Positions 26,289 to 34,045 of a stretch of 55,987 nucleotides of DNA are shown here, one piece after another. Source of the stretch: Lentisphaeria bacterium (lineage in GTDB: Bacteria; Verrucomicrobiota; Lentisphaeria; Victivallales; Victivallaceae); assembly GCA_018265615.1 (NCBI GenBank), contig JABLYX010000027.1, positions 1 to 55,987 on the forward strand, in the 5' to 3' direction. Within the stretch, counting starts at the first letter, position 1, and every line of letters begins with the position of its first letter. The translations under genes were made by a program, and so were the position numbers. The notes beneath the pieces were generated by a model. That model was not told the DNA's origin. It worked only from the letters and a program-made list of their open reading frames with translations, and ran no database searches.

Positions 26289-27443
26289 TCACCGCAGCCC
26301 CAGGGCCTCGGAAAGGCCGTCGTCGAAATCGACCCGGCCGCCTTCCCGCGGTTTGACGAGGCGGAAATTTTCGGCGTAGTCCCACATGGTCCAGCCGATA
26401 CCGGCCTTTTCGAGCGCCCTGCGGGTGTCGGAGAGATAGCGCAGGCGGTCGGCGGCGGGGGCGTATCTGATGTAGACGCCGAATTCGTTGCAGGTCAGCG
26501 GGACGCTGTGTTTCCGCCCCCACGCAGCCATTTTTTCGATCCGGGAGGCGATTTTCGCGGCGTTCCACCGTTCCCGGGCGTACTGTTCGAGCGCTTTCCG
26601 GCCGGATTCGTCCCCGGCGGATGCGCCGGACGCTTTCAGGATCTCCGGAGTCACGGGGTAGGGGACGCCACGGACTTTCGCCCACGGCGGATACGACCAG
26701 CCCGCGCCCTGGTGCGTGAAGACCCCGGGCTCATAAAAGTGAAAATTGTAGACGATGTTGCGGTCGGAAAGCGGTTTCAGCACAAGCAGGTCGTCGATGT
26801 TCGACCACTCTTTGCCGGTCACGATGAGCGTGTGCTCCGGGGCGCCGCGCCGCGCCGCGCCGGCGAGGGTCCCGGCGATGAGCTGCCAGCGGGCGGCGCT
26901 GCGGATCTGGGGCTCGTTCAGGAGTTCGAGGTAGAGGTACTCCGGATCGTACTGCTTCAGGTGCGCGGCGAGCGCTTCCCAGAATTTCGCGACGGCGTCG
27001 AGATGGGCGTTGTCGTCCGCGAGTTTGTCGATGAACTCTCCGTAGGTGTGGATGTCGACGATCACGGCGAGGCGGCAGGAGAGCAGCATGCGGATCGCGC
27101 GGTCGAGCTCCGCGAGGCGCTCGCCGCCGAGCGTGCCGGGGGTGTCCGGGTCGAACAGCCCCTTCGGCTCGACGGAGAGCCGCACGTGCTTCAGCCCGGA
27201 GTTCGCGATGAATTGCGCGTCCCGGCGCCCGAAATAGTTCCGGAAGTGCTCCGGGCCGTAGCCTTCGCGGGCGAACACCTGGGCGAACCAGTGGCTCGCG
27301 TTGATGCCGCGCGACAGCCGTTCGAGCCGGGCAGGGGCAACGCCGTCCGCCGCCGCCGGCGTTGCGGCGAGCGTTATGAGTGCGGCGGCTCCCGTACTCA
27401 AGGCCGGTGAAAATAGTTTATGAAACCGGTTTCCTGATTTCAT
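26289..27443 (-). CDS. Secreted glycoside hydrolase family 5-like endoglucanase/mannanase
   Basis: A 384-residue exported enzyme with a signal peptide ending near ATPAAADG. It is a clan GH-A TIM barrel: RLSVEP on the early strand, the acid/base E177 in LELLNEP, FHFYEP, and the nucleophile E320 in LTCNEFG. GH5 members cleave beta-glucans, mannans or related glycans; substrate not determined. GGAGG sits eight bases before the ATG; the frame stays open far upstream but only antisense to the regulator gene. First gene of a three-gene operon divergent from a LacI regulator. A palindrome overlapping codons 4-8 is a likely operator. Confidence 0.86.
   Translation of the reverse strand: MKSGNRFHKLFSPALSTGAAALITLAATPAAADGVAPARLERLSRGINASHWFAQVFAREGYGPEHFRNYFGRRDAQFIANSGLKHVRLSVEPKGLFDPDTPGTLGGERLAELDRAIRMLLSCRLAVIVDIHTYGEFIDKLADDNAHLDAVAKFWEALAAHLKQYDPEYLYLELLNEPQIRSAARWQLIAGTLAGAARRGAPEHTLIVTGKEWSNIDDLLVLKPLSDRNIVYNFHFYEPGVFTHQGAGWSYPPWAKVRGVPYPVTPEILKASGASAGDESGRKALEQYARERWNAAKIASRIEKMAAWGRKHSVPLTCNEFGVYIRYAPAADRLRYLSDTRRALEKAGIGWTMWDYAENFRLVKPREGGRVDFDDGLSEALGLR
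27421..27434. promoter_or_regulatory. LacI-type operator-like palindrome inside the GH5 gene start
   Basis: TGAAACCGGTTTCC with a perfect 12-bp core GAAACCGGTTTC. It closely matches the palindrome at 27598-27613, 178 bp away centre to centre, so a looping or roadblock arrangement is possible. It also encodes N-R-F, so chance cannot be excluded. Confidence 0.5.
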
Positions 27444-27492
27444 TGTAAAACCTCCATCTGATCTGGCTTTGAAAAAATATGAACTGGTATTA

Positions 27493-27521
27493 AGTATGAC
27501 CGATTTTATCTGAAATGTCAA
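27493..27521 (-). promoter_or_regulatory. Predicted promoter of the GH5-pseudopilin-glycosidase operon
   Basis: On the minus strand TTGACA, 17-bp spacer, CATACT, about 50 bp upstream of the GH5 start. Confidence 0.55.
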
Positions 27522-27560
27522 TAGGCTTTCTTCAAAAATTGATTTTTTTTTCAGGAACAC

Positions 27561-27588
27561 TTGCAGATGGAGGAATCCGGGATATATT
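27561..27588 (+). promoter_or_regulatory. Predicted promoter of the LacI regulator
   Basis: TTGCAG, 16-bp spacer, TATATT. The operator-like palindrome at 27598-27613 begins at about the transcription start. Confidence 0.5.
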
Positions 27589-27597
27589 GAGTATAGG

Positions 27598-27613
27598 ATG
27601 AAAACGGTTTCAT
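27598..27613. promoter_or_regulatory. LacI-family operator, probable autoregulatory site
   Basis: ATGAAAACGGTTTCAT, a palindrome with one mismatch and the central CG typical of LacI/GalR sites. It sits just downstream of the -10 box and 16 bp before the regulator start codon. Confidence 0.65.
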
Positions 27614-27629
27614 AGATGGGAAGCGGAAA

Positions 27630-28634
27630 ATGGCGGAACGTGTCACGATAGCCGATGTCGCGCGCAGGTGCGGCCTTTCGAAATCGACGGTCAGCAAGGC
27701 GCTGAATTTGCCGGAGAGCGAATCGCCGCTTTCGCCCGAAACGCGGCGGCGGGTGTTCGACACGGCCCGCACGCTCGGCTACCGCCCGGACTGGCGCGCC
27801 GTTGCGCTCTCGAAGAGCCGCACCCAGACGATCGGACTGCTGTGCAGCCGCAACACCTCGCCGCTGACCGGCGTCTATGAGGAGATCTTCGACTCGATGG
27901 CGGAGGTGCTCGCGGCGAGGCATTACCAGCTGCTGAACATCTTCGGTGGAATGCCGGAGGAGGAATATGCGCAGATCCTCTCCTCCGGCAGGCTCGACGG
28001 CTGCCTCGCATTCGAAACTTTGGGCGACCGTGTCGCCGGACTGCTCGAGGAGACGCGGCTGCCCTCCGTGCTCGTGAATGCGAAGACGGAGCGCGCGCTG
28101 CCGCAGATCCTGCTGAACGACTACCGGGGGGCGCAGCTCGCGACCCGTCATCTCATCAGCCTCGGCCACCGCCGCATCGTGTTCTTCCACGGCACGGAGG
28201 CGGTCGAGCATTACAGCATCGGGGACCGCATCGCGGGGTATCGCGACGCGATGACGCAGGCGGGCTTGGAGGACGGGATCGAAATCGCGAACCAGACGAT
28301 CGAGGAGTTCACCGCGGAGCGGATGCTCTCCGCGACCCGCCCGAGCGCGGTGGTCTGCTACATCCACTATTTTGCGATCGACCTGCTCGGCGAGCTTGCG
28401 CGCCACGGGCTCTCCGTTCCGGACGATGTGAGCATCGTGACCTTCAACGACGTCTATCCGCTCGGGCGGCTGCGCCCGGGCATCACCACGATGAAGCTGC
28501 CGTCGGCCGGGATCGGCCGCATGGCGGTGAAGCTGCTGCTCGACCAGATCGAGGGCAGGGAACTCGAACGCAGGGTCGTCACCTTCGACGAGACGCTGCT
28601 GCTGCGCGAATCGACGCGCAAGTTCAACGGATGA
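27630..28634 (+). CDS. LacI-family transcriptional regulator
   Basis: A 334-residue repressor-type protein. The N-terminal helix-turn-helix VTIADVARRCGLSKSTVSKAL is canonical, with hinge region SPETRRRVFDTARTLGYRP. The rest is a periplasmic-binding-protein-like sugar-sensing domain (IVFFHGTEAVEHYS, VSIVTFNDVYPLG, KLPSAGIGRMAVKLL). It is divergent from the GH5-pseudopilin-glycosidase operon, with two similar palindromes in and beside the shared intergenic region, so it very probably controls that operon and itself. The inducer is presumably a released oligosaccharide. Confidence 0.92.
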   Translation: MAERVTIADVARRCGLSKSTVSKALNLPESESPLSPETRRRVFDTARTLGYRPDWRAVALSKSRTQTIGLLCSRNTSPLTGVYEEIFDSMAEVLAARHYQLLNIFGGMPEEEYAQILSSGRLDGCLAFETLGDRVAGLLEETRLPSVLVNAKTERALPQILLNDYRGAQLATRHLISLGHRRIVFFHGTEAVEHYSIGDRIAGYRDAMTQAGLEDGIEIANQTIEEFTAERMLSATRPSAVVCYIHYFAIDLLGELARHGLSVPDDVSIVTFNDVYPLGRLRPGITTMKLPSAGIGRMAVKLLLDQIEGRELERRVVTFDETLLLRESTRKFNG

Positions 28635-28635
28635 T

Positions 28636-28663
28636 TTGATTTTTCCGGTTCCGTTGCTATAGT
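28636..28663 (+). promoter_or_regulatory. Predicted promoter of the glycosyltransferase gene
   Basis: TTGATT, 16-bp spacer, TATAGT, starting just after the stop codon of the LacI regulator. Confidence 0.5.
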
Positions 28664-28699
28664 AAGGAAATTTTCACATCAAATCAACGGAAGAGTCTT

Positions 28700-29455
28700 A
28701 TGAGCAGCCAGGCAGAGCGGCCAGCCGCAGAGGTGTTCGGTGTACGGTTTTCCACGGAAACGATGGCGGAGGCGCTGGACGGCATCGCCGCGATGGTCCG
28801 CCGGGAGAACGCGCCGTGCAGCTTCTGTGCTTTCATCAATGCGGACTGCCTGAACCTCGCTTACAGAAATCCGGCCTACCGTGCCGTGCTGGCCCGCGCG
28901 GAGCGCGTCTGGGCGGACGGCGTCGGCGCCGCCATCGCCGCGCGTCTTCTCGGCACGCCGGTTGCGGATAACGTGAACGGGACGGATATGCTCCCGCACC
29001 TCTGCCGGGCCGGATACCGGATTTACCTGCTGGGAGGCGCGCCCGGCATTGCGGAGAAAGCGGCGGAACGGCTCTCCGGGCTTTATCCCGAAACCCGGAT
29101 TGCCGGGGCGGAGCACGGGTATTTCGCCGGGCGCGACGCCGAAGTCGCCGCCCGGATCCGCGCGGCGACCCCCGATCTGCTGCTCGTCGCCCTCGGCGCG
29201 CCGCGGCAGGAGCTGTGGATCGCGGAGCATCTCGGCGAACTGGACTGCAAAGTCGCGATCGGGGTCGGCGGATTGCTCGACTTCGCCTCGGGGCGGATTC
29301 CCCGCGCGCCGCTCTGGATGCGCCGGCTGAAGCTCGAATGGACCTACCGGCTCTATCAGGAGCCGCGCCGGCTGTTCCGGCGCTACATTATCGGCAACCC
29401 GCTCTTCCTGTGGCGCGTTCTGCTGCACGGCCGCAGCGCGCCGGGAGCGCGCTGA
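28700..29455 (+). CDS. WecG/TagA/CpsF family glycosyltransferase
   Basis: A 251-residue GT26-type enzyme of the kind that transfers an N-acetylaminosugar from a UDP donor onto an undecaprenyl-linked acceptor during surface polysaccharide assembly. Family motifs: FINADCLNLAYRNPAYR, WADGVGAAIAARLLG, VNGTDM, YLLGGAPGIAEKAAERL, VALGAPRQELWI and GVGGLLDFASG. The C-terminus EPRRLFRRYIIGNP is typical and membrane-associating. It stands alone on the plus strand, so its pathway genes are elsewhere. It ends four bases from the convergent DUF2752 gene. Confidence 0.9.
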   Translation: MSSQAERPAAEVFGVRFSTETMAEALDGIAAMVRRENAPCSFCAFINADCLNLAYRNPAYRAVLARAERVWADGVGAAIAARLLGTPVADNVNGTDMLPHLCRAGYRIYLLGGAPGIAEKAAERLSGLYPETRIAGAEHGYFAGRDAEVAARIRAATPDLLLVALGAPRQELWIAEHLGELDCKVAIGVGGLLDFASGRIPRAPLWMRRLKLEWTYRLYQEPRRLFRRYIIGNPLFLWRVLLHGRSAPGAR

Positions 29456-29459
29456 ACGC

Positions 29460-29834
29460 TCAGTGCGGGGCGAGAAAAGAGAGCTGGGGAAGATTGCGCA
29501 GGATGGAGTAAAGGATGATGACGGCGGCGATGGCGAGCGGGACCGCGGGTTTGGCCGCAAGGTTCGGCTTCCGGAACAGCAGTACGGCGACGGCGGCCAG
29601 GGGGATGAGCAGGGGATTCATCCGGACGCAGGCGAGGATGTCGCCGTGGATCAGCGCATACAGCCCGCGCCCGGTCCCGCACCCGGCGCAGTAGAGCCCC
29701 GTGAGCGCGTAGAGCGGGCAGGGGGGCATCCAGTCGGTATGGTCGGGGTTGTTGAACCAGAGCAGTGCGATCCCCGCGAGGAAGAGGGTGCATCCCGCGA
29801 TCCAGGCGATCTTTTTGTCGGAGCTGCCGCGCAT
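29460..29834 (-). CDS. DUF2752 family membrane protein
   Basis: A 124-residue membrane protein with about three hydrophobic segments (IAWIAGCTLFLAGIALLWF; LLIPLAAVAVLLF; PLAIAAVIILYSIL). It has the DUF2752 signature CPLYALTGLYCAGCGTGRGL, with cysteines suggesting metal or redox chemistry, and ALIHGDILACVRMNPL. Function of the family is unknown. The start at 29834 follows the NAD kinase stop by two bases, implying coupled translation; upstream in-frame codons lie inside that gene. Third gene of the methyltransferase-NAD kinase operon. Confidence 0.82.
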   Translation of the reverse strand: MRGSSDKKIAWIAGCTLFLAGIALLWFNNPDHTDWMPPCPLYALTGLYCAGCGTGRGLYALIHGDILACVRMNPLLIPLAAVAVLLFRKPNLAAKPAVPLAIAAVIILYSILRNLPQLSFLAPH

Positions 29835-29836
29835 GG

Positions 29837-30586
29837 TCAGAAGGGCCACCCCGCGGGGCGCGGCTGCGGGCTCGGGTGGCGGAGCGCGCGGCAGGCCGGG
29901 CACATGAAATTTTCGAGCCCGTAGACGTCCGCGTGTCCGCCGGACTGGCGGAAGGTCACGATTTCACCCTCGGAAACCAGCGGGCGCTCGGGGGAGTTGT
30001 CCGCAATGAGGATCCCGGGGCCGCGGACGACTTCGATTTCGACGGTCGAAGAGGCGTCCAGCACAAGATGGCTGACCTCCTCGGTCGAATTGCTGAAAGC
30101 CAGCCCGATCCCGACCCGGAACAGGCTGTGGGTGATGCTCTTGTAATAGGCTGTGCTGCCGTGGACGCTCGAGATGCCGACCGCATCGCCGACGACCTCG
30201 TTCGCATAGAGCTCCGCATTGATCCTGACACGGTAGCGCAGCGCGCTCGAACGGTCGTTATTGTGCAGGAACACGTCATTGAGCGCATGCAGCGTGACGT
30301 CGCGGACCGAGCCGCAGACCTTCGGCATGCGTGTGAGGCGCGTGCGTTTTTCGCGGAACGCCGCGAGCTGCAATGTGCACTCATGCTGCGGACAGAGCGG
30401 CGCGGTGCGCGCGTCGCGGATCGGCAGCAGCGGCAGATACGGGTATGCGCGCGCGGCCCCGAGCAGCGCGCCGTCCCCGCCGTGCGCGACGACCAGCTCC
30501 GGCGCGTCGCACTCTTCGATGAACCCGTTGGATGCGAGCAGGGGACGGATGTCCCCGAGATTCTTGCCGACCAGTATGATCTTCAT
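29837..30586 (-). CDS. nadK: NAD kinase
   Basis: A 249-residue cytoplasmic enzyme phosphorylating NAD to NADP. Diagnostic motifs are VVAHGGDGALLGAAR (GGDG phosphate site), HALNDVFLHN (NE/D motif) and SSVHGSTAYYKS, equivalent to the TPTGSTAY segment, followed by a beta-rich C-terminal half. Two C-terminal cysteines (FMCPAC) end a short extension not typical of the family. It overlaps the upstream methyltransferase stop by 4 bp. Sequence is divergent from enterobacterial NadK but the motifs are in order. Confidence 0.85.
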   Translation of the reverse strand: MKIILVGKNLGDIRPLLASNGFIEECDAPELVVAHGGDGALLGAARAYPYLPLLPIRDARTAPLCPQHECTLQLAAFREKRTRLTRMPKVCGSVRDVTLHALNDVFLHNNDRSSALRYRVRINAELYANEVVGDAVGISSVHGSTAYYKSITHSLFRVGIGLAFSNSTEEVSHLVLDASSTVEIEVVRGPGILIADNSPERPLVSEGEIVTFRQSGGHADVYGLENFMCPACRALRHPSPQPRPAGWPF

Positions 30587-31056
30587 TGCTTTCCAGCTCC
30601 GTATTGGGTGACCGCCACGATCGCATAGAGGATGGCGGCGGCCGCGTTGCCGACGTTGATCGACGCTTTCTCCCCGAGCATCGGCAGGCCGACGAGGCCG
30701 TCGACTTCGGCAAGCGCTTCGGGCGACACGCCGAGCGCCTCGTTCCCGAGCACGATCGCGAGCGGGAACTCATATTTCTTCTCCCAGGCGAAGACGCTCC
30801 CCGGGCCCGGTTCGGCGGCGAGGATCATCCGGTACCCTTCGGAGCGCAGCATGCGGATCGCCTCCGCCGCGTCCGGCATGGTCCGGCAGCGCACCATTGC
30901 GTCCGCCCCCATCGCGGTTTTTGCGAGCTTCGGGTGCGGCGGGACGGGGGTATACCCGCACCCGACGATCTCCGCGCCGAGCGCTTCGGCGATGCGGAAT
31001 ATGTTGCCGGTGTTGTGCGCGCTGCGCAACCGGTCGAGAACCAGACAGAGTTTCAT
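30583..31056 (-). CDS. SpoU/TrmH-family RNA 2'-O-methyltransferase
   Basis: A 157-residue SPOUT enzyme expected to methylate a ribose in tRNA or rRNA using S-adenosylmethionine. The three SpoU motifs are present: RLRSAHNTGNIFRIAEALG (motif 1), IVLGNEALGVSPEAL (motif 2) and LPMLGEKASINVGNAAAAILY (motif 3). It lacks the N-terminal substrate-binding domain of larger TrmH/RlmB proteins. I chose the ATG at 31056; a TTG four codons earlier abuts the AGGA site. First gene of an operon with nadK and a DUF2752 gene. Confidence 0.88.
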   Translation of the reverse strand: MKLCLVLDRLRSAHNTGNIFRIAEALGAEIVGCGYTPVPPHPKLAKTAMGADAMVRCRTMPDAAEAIRMLRSEGYRMILAAEPGPGSVFAWEKKYEFPLAIVLGNEALGVSPEALAEVDGLVGLPMLGEKASINVGNAAAAILYAIVAVTQYGAGKQ

Positions 31057-31080
31057 CCGAGTATGCAATCCTTTCCAGTT

Positions 31081-31109
31081 AAAATACGCTCTTTTCCCGG
31101 GATTTGCAA
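31081..31109 (-). promoter_or_regulatory. Predicted promoter of the methyltransferase-nadK operon
   Basis: On the minus strand TTGCAA, 17-bp spacer, TATTTT, 24 bp before the methyltransferase start. Confidence 0.5.
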
Positions 31110-31119
31110 GCGCGCGGAT

Positions 31120-31148
31120 TTGATAGTCGGCGGATTTGATGGTATATT
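31120..31148 (+). promoter_or_regulatory. Predicted promoter of lpxA-gpmI
   Basis: TTGATA, 17-bp spacer, TATATT, 44 bp before lpxA and back to back with the divergent promoter. Confidence 0.55.
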
Positions 31149-31192
31149 ACGTAAACTCATATGAATCCTGAAAGTGCGAGGTATACTGCATC

Positions 31193-31993
31193 ATGCCGAA
31201 AATCCACCCCTCCGCAATTGTCGCCGACGGAGCGGCGCTCGAAGACGGCGTCGAAGTCGGCCCTTTCTGCTATGTCGGCCCGAACGTGAAGATCGGGGCG
31301 GGAACGCGCCTCATCGGGCACTGTAACATCGACGGGTACACGACGCTCGGCAAAGAGAACGTCGTCCACCCGTTCGCGGCGCTCGGACAGCCGGCGCAGG
31401 ATCATTCGGTCGTCCCGGGCGAGGCGACCTACCTGAATATCGGCGACGGGAACATCTTCCGCGAAGGATGCACGATCCACACCGGCACCCAGCCCGGCAC
31501 CGAGACCCGGATCGGAAATTGCAATATGTTCATGAACGCAACCCACGTCGCGCACAACTGCACCGTCGGGAACAACGTCATCTACGTCGGCTATGCCGGG
31601 ACCGCCGGCTACTGTGAGATCTTCGACAACGTCCTGATTTCGGGGCTGGTCGGGATCCACCAGTTCTGCCGGGTCGGGCGCTACGCGATCATCTCGGGCG
31701 GATCGGTCTTCTCGAAGGACATCCCGCCGTTCATGATGGCCGAGGGGCGCAACGGCGGCGTCAAGATGATCAACAAGGTCGGGCTGCAGCGCGCTGGGTT
31801 TTCGACGGAGACGATCTCGGTCATCAAGCAGATCTTCCGCATCTACTACCGCAGCGGGCTCATTCCGACGAATGCGCTTGAGAGGATCCGCACGGAGCTT
31901 CCGCAGATTCCGGAGGTCCGGGAGTTCATCCATTTCTGCGAAACCAGTAAAAAAGGCGTCATCTCGGCTCAGGTCGAGGGGCACCGCAGCTAA
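31193..31993 (+). CDS. lpxA: UDP-N-acetylglucosamine acyltransferase
   Basis: A 266-residue left-handed beta-helix acyltransferase performing the first step of lipid A synthesis, 3-O-acylation of UDP-GlcNAc from acyl-ACP. Hexapeptide repeats cover residues 1-190 (VGPFCYVGPNVKIGAG, IGDGNIFREGCTIHTG), the catalytic base is H121 in VAHNC, and the C-terminal helical domain (INKVGLQRAGFS...IRIYYRSG type) is present. Length is standard. It shows that the organism makes a Gram-negative outer membrane. The phosphoglycerate mutase gene follows 18 bp downstream. Confidence 0.95.
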   Translation: MPKIHPSAIVADGAALEDGVEVGPFCYVGPNVKIGAGTRLIGHCNIDGYTTLGKENVVHPFAALGQPAQDHSVVPGEATYLNIGDGNIFREGCTIHTGTQPGTETRIGNCNMFMNATHVAHNCTVGNNVIYVGYAGTAGYCEIFDNVLISGLVGIHQFCRVGRYAIISGGSVFSKDIPPFMMAEGRNGGVKMINKVGLQRAGFSTETISVIKQIFRIYYRSGLIPTNALERIRTELPQIPEVREFIHFCETSKKGVISAQVEGHRS

Positions 31994-32011
31994 ATAGAGG
32001 AGTTTGAAGTT

Positions 32012-33667
32012 ATGTTGCACGCATTGAAGAAAAATCCCGAATTCACGCCCCGCCGCGGTCCGGTGGTGCTCTGCATCCTCGACGGCGTCGGCTACGGCAG
32101 ATATGCGGACGGCGACGCCGTCAGGCTCGCGCGCACTCCGGTGCTCGACGGGCTCATGGCGAACTGCCCGACCACGAAGCTCAAGGCGCACGGCACGGCG
32201 GTCGGAATGCCTTCCGACGACGATATGGGCAACAGCGAGGTCGGCCACAACGCGATCGGCTGCGGCCGCGTCTTCTCGCAGGGCGCGAAGCTGGTCGAAG
32301 AGGCGGTCGAGTCGAAGAAGCTCTTTGCGGGCGAGGTCTGGAAGAAGCTCGTCGACAATGTGAAGCGGCACGGCTCGACGCTGCATTTTCTCGGGCTCTT
32401 CTCCGACGGCAACGTCCACAGCAACATCAGCCACCTGAAGGCGATGATCGAAGAGGCGAAGAAGGCCGGCGTGAAGCACGTCCGCATCCATGCGCTGCTT
32501 GACGGCCGCGACGTGCCGGAAACCTCGGCGCTCGATTACATCGACCCGTTCGAGGCGTTCCTGTCGGAGCTGAACAAGGACGGCTTCGACGCGCGGATCG
32601 CCTCCGGCGGCGGCCGCATGGTCATCACGATGGACCGCTACGGCGCGAACTGGGACATGGTCCGCAAGGGGTGGGAGATTCACGTGCACGGCAAAGGCGA
32701 GATGTTCGGGAACGCGCACGAGGCGGTCGAAGAGCTGCGCAAAAAGACCGGCGCGATCGACCAGGACCTGCCGCCCTTTGTGATTACCGATGACGGCCGG
32801 ACGCCGGTCGGCGCGATGAAGGACCACGATTCGGTGATTTTCTTCAACTTCCGCGGCGACCGCGCGCTTGAGATCACGAAAGCGTTCGAGGCCGAAGAGC
32901 TTGCCGAGTTCGACCGCGGCGTGCGCCCGGATGTGATGTACGCGGGCATGATGGAGTACGACGGCGATCTGCATGCGCCGAAGCTCTATCTGGTGACTCC
33001 CCCCGAGATCGACCGCACCATGGACGAATACCTCTGCGCGACGGGAGTCTCCCAGCTCGCGGTCAGCGAGACGCAGAAGTTCGGCCACGTGACCTATTTC
33101 TTCAACGGCAACCGCTCCGGCAAGTTCAGCGACACGCTGGATGATTACGAGGAGATCCGCTCCGACATCGTCCCGTTCGAGCAGCGTCCGTGGATGAAGT
33201 GCGCGGAGATCACCGACCGGGTGGTCGAGGCGGTCGGCAGCGGCAAATACGGCATGATCCGCCTGAACTTCCCGAACGGCGACATGGTCGGCCACACCGG
33301 GAACATGGAGGCGGTCATCGTCGCGATGGAGTCGCTCGACCTCTGCCTGGCGCGGATCAGAGACGCGGTGGCGAAGGCCGGCGGCGTGCTGGTCGTCAGC
33401 GCGGACCACGGCAATGCGGACGACATGCTCGAGCATGACAAGAAGGGCGGCGTGAAGCTCGATAAGAACGGCGTTCCGGCCCGCAAGACGAGCCATTCGC
33501 TGAACCCGGTTCCGTGCATCGTCTACGACCCGGAGTCGAAGGGCGAGTACGAGCCGGAGCTGCGCGAGGGGCTCGGCATCAGTTCGCTGGCCGCGACCTG
33601 CATCGAGCTGCTCGGTTACGAAGCGCCCGAAGGGTACGACCCGGGCGTGCTGGTCTTCAGAAAGTAA
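32012..33667 (+). CDS. gpmI: 2,3-bisphosphoglycerate-independent phosphoglycerate mutase
   Basis: A 551-residue glycolytic enzyme interconverting 3- and 2-phosphoglycerate. It is an alkaline-phosphatase-superfamily protein: ILDGVGYG (metal Asp), phosphoserine nucleophile S75 in DDMGNSEVGHN, HALLDGRDVPE, NFPNGDMVGHTG and SADHGNADDM (second metal site). Length is slightly above the usual 510-520 residues. A GAGGAG site precedes the ATG. It is probably co-transcribed with lpxA and a small membrane protein, ending at a terminator. Confidence 0.95.
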   Translation: MLHALKKNPEFTPRRGPVVLCILDGVGYGRYADGDAVRLARTPVLDGLMANCPTTKLKAHGTAVGMPSDDDMGNSEVGHNAIGCGRVFSQGAKLVEEAVESKKLFAGEVWKKLVDNVKRHGSTLHFLGLFSDGNVHSNISHLKAMIEEAKKAGVKHVRIHALLDGRDVPETSALDYIDPFEAFLSELNKDGFDARIASGGGRMVITMDRYGANWDMVRKGWEIHVHGKGEMFGNAHEAVEELRKKTGAIDQDLPPFVITDDGRTPVGAMKDHDSVIFFNFRGDRALEITKAFEAEELAEFDRGVRPDVMYAGMMEYDGDLHAPKLYLVTPPEIDRTMDEYLCATGVSQLAVSETQKFGHVTYFFNGNRSGKFSDTLDDYEEIRSDIVPFEQRPWMKCAEITDRVVEAVGSGKYGMIRLNFPNGDMVGHTGNMEAVIVAMESLDLCLARIRDAVAKAGGVLVVSADHGNADDMLEHDKKGGVKLDKNGVPARKTSHSLNPVPCIVYDPESKGEYEPELREGLGISSLAATCIELLGYEAPEGYDPGVLVFRK

Positions 33668-33679
33668 GATGAGCCCCCG

Positions 33680-33988
33680 ATGGATCTGCCGGGGAAGGAG
33701 CGGGAAACCGCTTCTTCCGCCGCATCCTCCGGCAATTCCGGAAAGATCGGCACGGCGCGGCTTTCGACGGTTTTCGCCAGTATCGCTGTTTTCGGCGGAC
33801 TGTTGAATTTCCTGTTCGCCCTCGGGTTCGGCATTACGGCGATTGTCTTCGGAATCATGGCGCTGCGTGCGGCGGTGCCTCCCGCCGGGAAAGAGCGCCG
33901 CGATGCGATATGGGGAATCTTCGGCGGAGTGTTCGCAATCCTCCTGCCGTTCATCATCGCCGTCATCTACGCATACGGGATCGAATAA
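33680..33988 (+). CDS. Small membrane protein (DUF4190-like)
   Basis: A 102-residue protein: a Ser/Gly-rich cytoplasmic start, then two hydrophobic segments (VFASIAVFGGLLNFLFALGFGITAIVFGIMAL and AIWGIFGGVFAILLPFIIAVIYAY) joined by a charged loop (PPAGKERRDA). This resembles DUF4190-type two-helix proteins with a G-x-x-A-x-x-x-G-x-x-AL pattern. It starts 12 bp after gpmI and ends at a terminator, so it is in the same operon. Function unknown. Confidence 0.65.
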   Translation: MDLPGKERETASSAASSGNSGKIGTARLSTVFASIAVFGGLLNFLFALGFGITAIVFGIMALRAAVPPAGKERRDAIWGIFGGVFAILLPFIIAVIYAYGIE

Positions 33989-33992
33989 TTTC

Positions 33993-34026
33993 AAACCCCT
34001 TTTCCGCCCGGCGGAGAAGGGGTTTT
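33993..34026 (+). terminator. Rho-independent terminator between convergent operons
   Basis: A long stem, AAACCCCTTTTCCGCC paired with GGCGGAGAAGGGGTTT (one G-U pair), followed by T. It ends the lpxA-gpmI operon and may also act on the SulP gene from the other side. Confidence 0.75.
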
Positions 34027-34045
34027 CCGTGTGCGGCTCGGGGCC

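Noticed and set aside
26289..28406. A long open frame joining the GH5 gene with the region antisense to the LacI regulator
   Set aside because: The signal peptide and ribosome site place the GH5 start at 27443; the upstream part is only the reverse of the regulator gene.
31157..33994. A 945-codon open frame antisense to lpxA and gpmI
   Set aside because: Its translation is rich in Arg, Asp, Val and His in the pattern produced by reading GC-rich codons backwards, and the opposite strand encodes two complete, motif-bearing enzymes.
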